Assembly: GCF_019656315.1 (NCBI RefSeq)
Contig: NZ_BPLU01000038.1
Coordinates: forward strand, 434,001-498,000
Direction of reading: 5' to 3'
Length of the DNA: 64,000 nt
Source: Flavobacterium sp. UMI-01
GTDB taxonomy: Bacteria; Bacteroidota; Bacteroidia; Flavobacteriales; Flavobacteriaceae
In this document: positions 55,416 through 62,385 of the stretch, in pieces
How the letters are laid out: each line of letters opens with the position of its first letter
Numbering within the stretch: the stretch's first letter is position 1
Program-made: the position numbers and the translations under genes
Notes under the pieces: model-generated
The model's database searches: none
What the model saw: the letters and a program-made list of their open reading frames with translations, nothing else
What the model was told of the DNA's origin: nothing

Positions 55416-55830
55416 AAACGCTTCAATTATTTCCCTAAAACCTTTTTTTCAATCAAAATAACAAGTATCCACTACTCTTTAGAATACGATTTTTAGAATT
55501 CGTTTAAAACTGTCTCTCTAATTTAAGTGTACTTTTTTATCATTATCCACTAATTAAAATCAAGAAAATTTCACATCCTTTAAATTTATCTATAAAATTT
55601 TAAAGAAAACCAAACAAACTCATTTCTTCATTTTGAAGCCATACTTTCTGTAGAAAAGCGATTCTTAATGAAACCCTACCTGATTTTTCCGTATCTATAT
55701 TTTTTTGAAAATTACCCAAAACTTTACCCAATAGTAGCTAAAATTGGTATCAATTATGTAAACTTATAAGTCAATCTTACTAATTTATAGTTCATTTTTT
55801 AGTTGAAAGGTGATTTTATCCATACTTTAT

Positions 55831-55875
55831 AAAAAAAATGCATGTGTGAAAACTGAATTTTCCAACACATGCATT
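55831..55875 (-). terminator. Rho-independent terminator of sulfatase l
   Basis: Perfect 11-bp arms AATGCATGTGT (55837-55847) and ACACATGCATT (55865-55875) with partial further pairing in the loop (GAAAA with TTTTC). On the minus strand the stem runs into eight U's (55838-55831). It lies 67 bp past the stop of sulfatase l and separates that gene from the large operon. Confidence 0.85.
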
Positions 55876-55941
55876 ATATATTTGCATTGTCAAACTAACC
55901 TTATTTTCGTTACAAAATGATTTTATAACGTTTAATTCCAA

Positions 55942-57384
55942 TTAGAGTTTAGCCTTTATTTCCTTCATTTTTTTAGGGTCTTTATACAATACTTCTTTAT
56001 TTTCCATTAATCGTTGATGGATATGATAGGTAACTTCCATCCAATCTTTGTCCTCTCGCCAAAGCGGTGGCATCAAATACTCTTCCCAAGTTTCTAATTC
56101 TTTGATGGCATTTTGAAAATCAGGTTTCTCTTTCTTGGATAAATCGATGGTTTCGCCTAAATCATTTTGAAGATTATAAAAGGTATAACCGTAGCGCTCT
56201 AACCGAATCAATTTATAAGCTCCGATTCGGGCCGCTGATTCTTCTAATTTTCGCCAAAACAATTTTCCGTGTGGATGGCCTGTTTTTTCACCTTTCATAT
56301 AAGGTAATAAATTCATACCATCTAAGAGCAATCCTTCTTCTTTCTCAATAGAAGCCGCCGCCATGGAAGTGGTAAAGATATCCAACGAAGAACTCAAGCC
56401 TGAAAAACGTTGACCCGCTGGAATCACGGATGGCCAGCTAACCACAAAGGGGACTCTATGTCCGCCTTCAAACTCGTTTCCTTTCCATCCTTTCAACAAA
56501 CCGCCCCTTGAATTGTTATTTGTGGCTCCTCCATTATCGCTTAAAAAATAGATCAACGTATGCTCCTCTAACTGCAACTCTTTTAATTTTGCTAGTAATT
56601 TTCCAATATTTTCGTCTAAAGACCAAGTCATAGCCGCCAATTGCTGTCGGGGATGATTTTTATATTTGTCTAAATGTTCTTGTTTGGCTTCCATAGGCGT
56701 ATGGACAGCATTGTAAGCAAGATACATAAAGAACGGTCTATCCTTATTCTCTTCAATATATTTAACCGATTGATCTCCGAGAACATCAGTCATATAGCCC
56801 TCAAATACTACCCGCTGTCCATTGTGTTGTAGCATTTGTTTTTGGGTGGGATTTTTTATTGGAAAATAAGACCTACTTCCGGTTTCAAAACCGTAGAACT
56901 CCTCAAAGCCTCTTTGATTGGGATGATCCGATTCGCTGTAACCCAAATGCCATTTGCCTAGTGCTATTGTTTTATAACCTTTTTCCTGAAACACATCAGC
57001 CATCGTAACTACCTCATCCGAAAGACCAATATCTCCCACCGTTTCATCTCCTGTATCATTGGCCTCAAACCCAAAACGCTGCTGGTATTTGCCCGTCATT
57101 AATCCTGCTCTTGAAGGAGCACAAACAGTAGCACTTACATGTGCATCCGTCAAAACGACTCCACTTTGAGCTAATTGATCAATATTGGGCGTTTCTAAAT
57201 CTTGGCAACCCATAAATCCAAAATCAGCATAACCGGCATCATCAATCAGTATAATGATGATATTGGGTTTGGGATTTTTTTTATTTTGGCTTGTCACTAA
57301 AGTATTGACATTTACAGCATTGGCATTGAAAACAAAACCAACCACAACCATAAATCCTCCTACTAACCTGCTTTTTATTTTCAT
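55942..57384 (-). CDS. S1-type sulfatase (l), CAPSR, monocistronic
   Basis: 480 residues with a signal peptide ending at NANAV. Motifs: ILIDDAGYAD, formylglycine motif CAPSR (C88), GKWHLGYSE, NAVHTPMEA, LSDNGG and FEGGHRVP. It is the only sulfatase here outside the large operon: its own promoter (57445-57501) and terminator (55831-55875) frame it. The shared promoter element implies co-regulation with the operon anyway. It faces away from the T9SS enzyme genes, so its sulfate may belong to the same initial polymer (inference). Subfamily and linkage unknown. Confidence 0.93.
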   Translation of the reverse strand: MKIKSRLVGGFMVVVGFVFNANAVNVNTLVTSQNKKNPKPNIIIILIDDAGYADFGFMGCQDLETPNIDQLAQSGVVLTDAHVSATVCAPSRAGLMTGKYQQRFGFEANDTGDETVGDIGLSDEVVTMADVFQEKGYKTIALGKWHLGYSESDHPNQRGFEEFYGFETGSRSYFPIKNPTQKQMLQHNGQRVVFEGYMTDVLGDQSVKYIEENKDRPFFMYLAYNAVHTPMEAKQEHLDKYKNHPRQQLAAMTWSLDENIGKLLAKLKELQLEEHTLIYFLSDNGGATNNNSRGGLLKGWKGNEFEGGHRVPFVVSWPSVIPAGQRFSGLSSSLDIFTTSMAAASIEKEEGLLLDGMNLLPYMKGEKTGHPHGKLFWRKLEESAARIGAYKLIRLERYGYTFYNLQNDLGETIDLSKKEKPDFQNAIKELETWEEYLMPPLWREDKDWMEVTYHIHQRLMENKEVLYKDPKKMKEIKAKL

Positions 57385-57444
57385 TTTATTTGCTTTAAAA
57401 AACTAAAAAACACTAGAGTGAATAGAATAAGCATCCATCATTAT

Positions 57445-57501
57445 CAAAAATAAAGCATACCCCCTGTATAAAAATATCGATTAGGTGGCATAAATGTTGC
57501 A
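57445..57501 (-). promoter_or_regulatory. Promoter of sulfatase l with conserved upstream element
   Basis: Minus-strand TATTTTTG (57452-57445) matches TAnnTTTG. The upstream element TGCAACATTTATGCCACCT plus AA (57501-57481) differs from that at 55396-55415 by one substitution and one inserted base. The element-to-box distance is again 49 nt. GCTTTA directly precedes TTTTG-type bases in both promoters. Leader to the ATG is about 55 nt. Confidence 0.6.
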
Positions 57502-57655
57502 TTCCATCGTGTAAACAGCACAATAGCGTGGGTTCACCCGATTCCTCTTTTTAACAAATACGCCCCTATCCTAGTTAAAACTTCCTTTTCATTTAAAAAA
57601 AAGCAATAAAATTCAGGTGCTATCCTATCCCTACTGAATTGGTGTTTTTATGCGT

Positions 57656-57723
57656 TGCAACATTCCAACCCCGTTTTGAATACAATAGACCCCATAGTAA
57701 AACTTTAGCATCCAGTAATTTAG
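57656..57723 (+). promoter_or_regulatory. Possible third copy of the element, upstream of the T9SS operon
   Basis: TGCAACATTCCAACCCC (57656-57672) on the plus strand shares TGCAACATT and the following C-rich half with the two minus-strand elements. A near-match to the -7 box, TAATTTAG, lies at 57716-57723, 60 nt from the element, one helical turn more than in the other two. Suggestive only. Confidence 0.35.
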
Positions 57724-57768
57724 TACGGAATAAAAAAATCATAATTAACCTATTAAACCTTTATTAAA

Positions 57769-58728
57769 ATGAAACAAAATTTTACTTTATTAAAAAATGC
57801 TTTATTAACAACCGCATTATTTATTGGATACACTACTTTACAAGCACAAACGCTTGTGGCTCATTACAAATTTGATAATAGCTTAAATGATGAGACTGGA
57901 ACCTATAATTTATCTGCCTCAACTGGTTTTACTCCTTTATTTACCGAAGCAGGACATGATGGAACCCCGAATGGTGCAGTTTCTGGATTTGCAGGTATAG
58001 ATTACTTAGAATCTGCCATAGACTTTGAAATTGATGGCAATGAATCTCGTACGATTGTAGCATGGATTAAAACCAATAATACTTCTGGAACTCGGGCTAT
58101 CGTTGGTTTAGGATCAAATGCGGTAAATTACCAAAGGCATACTTTTGGAATAGCTTCAGCAAAACCTAGATTCGAAATCAAAGGGACAGGTTTTGCTTCC
58201 CCCACAAGTGTAAATACCGATGTATGGGTTCACGTAGCTTGTGTTTATGACAATGCTAACAAAAAGGCTTCTCTTTATGTAAACGGTGCATTAGATGGTT
58301 CTGCAGATTGGTCATCGACCGTACCTAATACAGTGCAAACGAAACTTAGAGTAGGAAATGATTATAATGTAGCTGAACCAGGCCCACAAACTAGAGGTTG
58401 GGTAGGTGCCATGGATGATGTACGAATCTATGCAGGTGCAGCCACTGATGCGCAAATACTGAGTTTATATACGAACGCAACCTTAGCGGTAAACGAAGTA
58501 AGTACCGAAAACCTAAATGTGTATCCTAACCCTGTAAAAGATTATTTGTATTTCTCTACAAACAATGTTGATTCTGTTGAAGTGTACAATCTATTAGGTG
58601 CTAAACTTACTTCTCAAAAAATAGATGGAAAACTTGATATGACTTCTTTTGCAAACGGCGCCTACTTGATTAAATGTTTCAATACCGACGGAGCACTTAT
58701 AAGTACTGTAAAAACCATTAAAGAATAA
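57769..58728 (+). CDS. LamG-domain protein with T9SS sorting domain
   Basis: 319 residues: signal peptide ending at TLQAQ, a LamG/concanavalin-like domain (about 30-235; LVAHYKFDNSLNDETG, RTIVAWIKTNN, GWVGAMDDVRIYAGA) and a type A T9SS C-terminal domain (about 245-319; LNVYPNPVKDYLYF). There is no catalytic domain, so it is most likely a surface or secreted glycan-binding protein. The fold is also shared by some glycosidases and lyases, but no active-site signature is seen. It is the first gene of the plus-strand unit, and the GH30-like gene starts 4 bp after its stop. It may present the polymer to that enzyme. Confidence 0.85.
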   Translation: MKQNFTLLKNALLTTALFIGYTTLQAQTLVAHYKFDNSLNDETGTYNLSASTGFTPLFTEAGHDGTPNGAVSGFAGIDYLESAIDFEIDGNESRTIVAWIKTNNTSGTRAIVGLGSNAVNYQRHTFGIASAKPRFEIKGTGFASPTSVNTDVWVHVACVYDNANKKASLYVNGALDGSADWSSTVPNTVQTKLRVGNDYNVAEPGPQTRGWVGAMDDVRIYAGAATDAQILSLYTNATLAVNEVSTENLNVYPNPVKDYLYFSTNNVDSVEVYNLLGAKLTSQKIDGKLDMTSFANGAYLIKCFNTDGALISTVKTIKE

Positions 58729-58732
58729 TATT

Positions 58733-60262
58733 TTGAAAGAAAACAATCTAAAAAACATACTAAGAAACAGCGTGCTATTGGGCATGCTGTTTTTTCAGTT
58801 TACGGCATTTTCACAAAGTGACATCATCACGATACAGCCCGAACAACAAAAACAAACCGTTACTTTTGGTGGCGATGCCAAACTGACTATCAAAGATTAT
58901 GCTGAGGGCAATACTGCCTCGGTATCTAATAAACTATTTGGCGACATGAACTTAAAGGTGTTACGTGTCCCCATATTTGCGCTGCAACCCATTTCGAATG
59001 GTATTTACGACAATGTCATAACCGTAATCAATGCTGTTAAAGCTGTGAACCCTAATGTAAAAATATTTGCCAGTATTGCCAACGGAGATGGTTATGGTAC
59101 GGATTATCATGGTGCAGCCAAGTTCCCATCGGGATGGAGAGGTTGTTGTTCCTATAATGTCTATAGCCTGAATTTAACTACGTATGCAGCCTACTTGGAT
59201 AGTTTTATGGACAGAATGAGCGCTGCTAACATTACCATAGACTATTTAGGGCCATATAACGAAGACCCAGGAGATGATTCTGATTATTTAAAAATTAGCA
59301 ATCAGATGACCAAATTAGGAAATACAAAAATCTTTGGATTAGAAAGATGGGGATTGCTTACTTCCATTGCTGAAGTAGATGATTTAGAAGACAGAACCGA
59401 CTTTATAGGTTCTCATTTTTATGACGATGGCACAATTCCTGAAGCGGATTGGGATGCTAAATGGGGAGAACTTGTAACCGCATCCGCAGACCCAGTGTGG
59501 TACACCGAGGCTACTCGTTACAGTACCAATGACAATATTGGCAATCTTATTGCGGGTATAGACAATATTTTTCCTGCCATTAGAGGAGGTGCTGAAGGAG
59601 TTATTTTTTACCAAGTATGCAAACGCTTTGTATATGCCAATGGCTCGGCTCAACCTATAAAATACAGTGGCTTTAAAAACATTGTTAATAATGCTGAGGG
59701 TAAGGTAATAGCATCTAATTCCACTAACGGTAATATAAAAGTGGTTGTTTTTGGTAACGAATCTACTTTAGATGTTCATATTATTAATAAAAATGCAACG
59801 GATAACACGGTTAATTTACAACTGCAAAATTCCTATTTAGGCTCTGGAACGGTGACACAAAAAATCTGGACATCGAGTGCTACTGGACAGTCAAGTACTT
59901 ATTCTTTATCCAGTGAAGCGAATTGGGATATTGTAGTGCCTGCTAACTCGTATTCGCACCATAAAATTACTTTAAACAAACCGCTCTTAGGACTTAAAGA
60001 TGCTTCTTCCAAAAGCAATTCAGTAATTAAAATAACACCTAATCCTTCATCCAATGGTCATTTTAAATTGCAACTTCCTGAACATACTACTGAGGAAAAG
60101 GTTGTCTTAAAAATGTTCTCTTTAGAGGGAAAAGAAGTTTTTTCAGAAGTAAAAAAATATGAACAGAATCTTTCCATAGACACAAAACTTCCTTCAGGAT
60201 TATATCTTCTTTCTGTTACTATTGCTGAAAAAACCTATCATACAAAAGTGATTGTTAAATAA
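58733..60262 (+). CDS. Secreted GH30-like (clan GH-A) glycosidase with T9SS domain, copy 1 (TTG start)
   Basis: 509 residues from a TTG start. That start is supported because MKENNLKNIL aligns with MKKNNLKFLE of copy 2 and gives a normal signal peptide (FFQFTAFSQ); no suitable ATG exists. The catalytic barrel runs from TVTFGGDAKLTI to about residue 330. The acid/base is in DYLGPYNED (E177) and the nucleophile in VWYTEATRYS (E259), followed by a GH30-type beta-sandwich and a T9SS C-terminal domain (about 430-509). CC in RGCCSYNVYS is conserved in both copies. Export through T9SS suggests action on the polymer outside the cell, possibly endo-acting. The subfamily is not recognised. Confidence 0.8.
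   Translation: MKENNLKNILRNSVLLGMLFFQFTAFSQSDIITIQPEQQKQTVTFGGDAKLTIKDYAEGNTASVSNKLFGDMNLKVLRVPIFALQPISNGIYDNVITVINAVKAVNPNVKIFASIANGDGYGTDYHGAAKFPSGWRGCCSYNVYSLNLTTYAAYLDSFMDRMSAANITIDYLGPYNEDPGDDSDYLKISNQMTKLGNTKIFGLERWGLLTSIAEVDDLEDRTDFIGSHFYDDGTIPEADWDAKWGELVTASADPVWYTEATRYSTNDNIGNLIAGIDNIFPAIRGGAEGVIFYQVCKRFVYANGSAQPIKYSGFKNIVNNAEGKVIASNSTNGNIKVVVFGNESTLDVHIINKNATDNTVNLQLQNSYLGSGTVTQKIWTSSATGQSSTYSLSSEANWDIVVPANSYSHHKITLNKPLLGLKDASSKSNSVIKITPNPSSNGHFKLQLPEHTTEEKVVLKMFSLEGKEVFSEVKKYEQNLSIDTKLPSGLYLLSVTIAEKTYHTKVIVK
60025..60262 (+). repeat. T9SS sorting-domain repeat, copy 1
   Basis: 238 nt encoding the C-terminal sorting domain. It is about 96 percent identical (10 differences counted by eye) to 61768-62005, while the catalytic parts of the two genes are far less alike at DNA level. 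Confidence 0.9.
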
Positions 60263-60460
60263 ACACTTTTAAAATATAAGGCTAGAAAAAACTAGCCCTA
60301 TGTTAAAATCTTGTTCTCAACTGAAATAAGTTGGTATAAATTCATTTTATGAGTAATCAAAAAATCATTCGTTTTCTAGTAAACTACATACAGACTTTTT
60401 TTCAAAACTGAATCGTTCAGACAATTGACAAAATTAACTAACCCTTATACCCAAATAACC

Positions 60461-62005
60461 ATGAAAAAAAACAATTTAAAATTCTTAGAAAAAAAATTAT
60501 TCTTAGCACTATTAGTTTTAACCACTGCTACTGCTTTTTCACAAACTATTACAGTGAATCCTGCAGTAAGTAATCAAACCGTTACTTTTGGTGGGGATGC
60601 AAAATTAACCATAGGCAGTTATGCTAATGGCAGTACCGCTACTATATCTCAGAAATTATTTGGAGATATGAATTTAAAAGTATTAAGAGTTCCAATATTT
60701 GCTTTACAACCTATTACAGATCCTATTTATGATAATGTGATTACTGTCATAAATTCTGTAAAAGCAGTCAATCCAAACGTGAAAATTTTTGCAAGTATTG
60801 CTAATGGTGATGGTTATGGAACTGACTATCATGGAGCTGATAAATTTCCTGCTTCTTGGAAAGGTTGCTGTTCTTATAATGTTTATAGCTTAAATTTAAC
60901 TACTTATGCTGCCTATCTGGATAGTTTTATGACTCGAATGACTAATGCCGGAATCACAATTGATTACCTAGGGCCTTGGAACGAAGATAGTGCCGATGAT
61001 TCTGATCATTATAAAGTTTTTAGTCAAATGACCAATTTGGGAACTACTAAAAAAATTGGATTAGAACGTTGGGGATTATTAACTTCCATATCCGATGTAA
61101 ATGATGTAGAAGATAGAACAGATATTATTGGGTCTCATTTCTATGACGACACGACTATTCCTGAAGTGGACTGGGATACCAAATGGGCAAATCTAGTTTC
61201 GGAATCTGCAGACCCTGTTTGGTACACCGAAGCTACAAGATACAGTACAAATGATAATATCAATAATCTTGTAGCAGGCATGAACAATATCTTTCCAGCA
61301 ATTCGAGGAGGTTCAGAGGCCGTAATTTTTTATCAAGCTTGCAACCGAATTGTTTATGCTAACGGAGGTGTTCCTCCAATTAAATACTCTGGATTTCAAA
61401 ACATCGTAAATAATGCAGCGGGGAAAGTTTTGAATTCAACTAGTACTGATAGTACTATTAAAGTGGTTACTTTTGGAAATAACTCAACATTAAATATTCA
61501 TATTTTAAATACGGGGACCACAACTAAAACTGTTACTTTAAGTTTGTCAAATGGCTACAAGGCCAATGGTTTAATTACAAGAAAAATTTGGACATCAACC
61601 GATACTGGAACAACGAATACATATACTTTGAATGGCAATGCTACTTGGAATATAACAGTCAATGCTAATTCATACAACCACCTCAACATCCCTTTAAATC
61701 AAGCCGTAAGTAGCAAGATAACTGAAGGAAAAGAGATTTTAGTTGATGATTCAAATGAAACTTCAGAAATTAAAATAACACCTAATCCTTCAACCCATGG
61801 TCATTTTAAATTACAACTTCCTGAACGTACTACTGAGGACAGGGTTGTCGTAAAAATGTTCTCTTTAGAGGGAAAAGAAGTTTTCTCAGAAGTAAAAAAA
61901 TATGAACAGAATCTTTCCATAGACACAAAACTTCCTTCAGGATTATATCTTCTTTCTGTTACTACTGCTGAAAAAACCTATCATACAAAAGTGATTGTTA
62001 AATAG
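60461..62005 (+). CDS. Secreted GH30-like (clan GH-A) glycosidase with T9SS domain, copy 2
   Basis: Start at ATG 60461 (514 residues; an upstream in-frame TTG is unlikely). Signal peptide ending at ATAFSQ. Same layout as copy 1: VTFGGDAKLTIGSY, acid/base in DYLGPWNED (E175), nucleophile in VWYTEATRYS (E257), GH30-type sandwich, an extra linker (TEGKEILVDDSNETSE) and a T9SS domain. Catalytic domains of the two copies are roughly 75-80 percent identical in protein but much less in DNA. It is separated from copy 1 by 198 bp with a small GGCTAG hairpin, so it may have its own promoter. It ends at a strong terminator (62031-62071). Confidence 0.8.
   Translation: MKKNNLKFLEKKLFLALLVLTTATAFSQTITVNPAVSNQTVTFGGDAKLTIGSYANGSTATISQKLFGDMNLKVLRVPIFALQPITDPIYDNVITVINSVKAVNPNVKIFASIANGDGYGTDYHGADKFPASWKGCCSYNVYSLNLTTYAAYLDSFMTRMTNAGITIDYLGPWNEDSADDSDHYKVFSQMTNLGTTKKIGLERWGLLTSISDVNDVEDRTDIIGSHFYDDTTIPEVDWDTKWANLVSESADPVWYTEATRYSTNDNINNLVAGMNNIFPAIRGGSEAVIFYQACNRIVYANGGVPPIKYSGFQNIVNNAAGKVLNSTSTDSTIKVVTFGNNSTLNIHILNTGTTTKTVTLSLSNGYKANGLITRKIWTSTDTGTTNTYTLNGNATWNITVNANSYNHLNIPLNQAVSSKITEGKEILVDDSNETSEIKITPNPSTHGHFKLQLPERTTEDRVVVKMFSLEGKEVFSEVKKYEQNLSIDTKLPSGLYLLSVTTAEKTYHTKVIVK
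61768..62005 (+). repeat. T9SS sorting-domain repeat, copy 2
   Basis: 238 nt, partner of 60025-60262. The boundary of high identity falls just before the codons for IKITPNPS, exactly at the start of the sorting domain, and continues to the stop codon. Confidence 0.9.
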
Positions 62006-62030
62006 CTCTAGCATTATTAAAAATCAAATT

Positions 62031-62071
62031 AAAGGTTGTTTGGAAAATTATTTTCAGACAGCCTTTTTTTT
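62031..62071 (+). terminator. Terminator of the T9SS enzyme operon
   Basis: AAAGGTTGTTTG (62031-62042) pairs with CAGACAGCCTTT (with G-U wobbles), extended by AAA/TTT near a short loop, and is followed by a run of T's up to 62071. It lies 26 bp after the stop of GH30-like copy 2. Confidence 0.88.
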
Positions 62072-62104
62072 GATATCAAAAGAAAGGTTTACTTCGTGTA
62101 AATT

Positions 62105-62215
62105 AATCCCAGATTACGCATTGGAACACAGATAACACAGATCAAACGGATTTACACAGATCCTTTTAATTGTTTAAAAGTAAAAAATATGCAGAAATCT
62201 GCATAATCTGCCTGT
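62105..62215. repeat. Patch of short CACAGAT / ATCTGCAT-type repeats
   Basis: ACACAGAT occurs three times between 62126 and 62162, separated by 9-18 nt, followed by GCAGAAATCTGC and ATAATCTGC. Such patches are common in intergenic DNA of flavobacteria as degenerate dispersed repeats (recalled, not verified). Function unknown. Confidence 0.5.
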
Positions 62216-62327
62216 CGGCAAAAAGGCTGGTGTGAAAAAAATCAATAAAATCCGAATGCAAATTTTGGGTTAATTGTAAAAAGCCGTTTCGCTCTTTGAT
62301 TTCTCAAAAGATATTGACTTCACACAC

Positions 62328-62359
62328 AAAAAAAGCTTGGACTTTTACCTCCAAGATTT
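62328..62359 (-). terminator. Terminator of the minus-strand T9SS glycosidase gene
   Basis: CTTGGA (62336-62341) and TCCAAG (62350-62355) form a 6-bp stem, with four further A-T pairs after one mismatch. On the minus strand it is followed by seven U's (62334-62328). It lies about 30 bp past the stop at 62386. Confidence 0.7.
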
Positions 62360-62385
62360 TCCATCAAACCAAATTTAACAAACTA

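Larger units (their letters stand above)
55224..55941. other. 718-bp intergenic region: promoter of the large operon and terminator of sulfatase l
   Basis: From left to right: a leader of about 130 nt for sulfatase k, a minus-strand promoter with its upstream element (55359-55415), about 420 bp of AT-rich sequence with no recognisable gene or repeat, and a minus-strand terminator hairpin (55831-55875) belonging to sulfatase l. Confidence 0.7.
57385..57768. other. 384-bp divergent regulatory region
   Basis: Intergenic space between sulfatase l (minus) and the LamG gene (plus). It contains the minus-strand promoter with its conserved element (57445-57501) and, about 155 bp further on, a plus-strand-oriented weaker copy of the element at 57656-57672. 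No open frame or other repeat is recognised. Confidence 0.65.
62006..62385. other. 380-bp region between convergent genes
   Basis: It holds the plus-strand terminator of the GH30-like operon (62031-62071), a patch of short imperfect repeats (62105-62215) and the minus-strand terminator of the last gene (62328-62359). No gene is recognised. Confidence 0.75.

Noticed and set aside
60280-60297. Hairpin GGCTAG-AAAAAA-CTAGCC after GH30-like copy 1
   Set aside because: Only a 6-bp stem and no T-run on either side; too weak to call a terminator.
58733-62005. Naming the GH30-like twins as fucoidanases or beta-1,6-galactanases
   Set aside because: Only clan GH-A features are readable; no motif ties them to a specific endo-activity.
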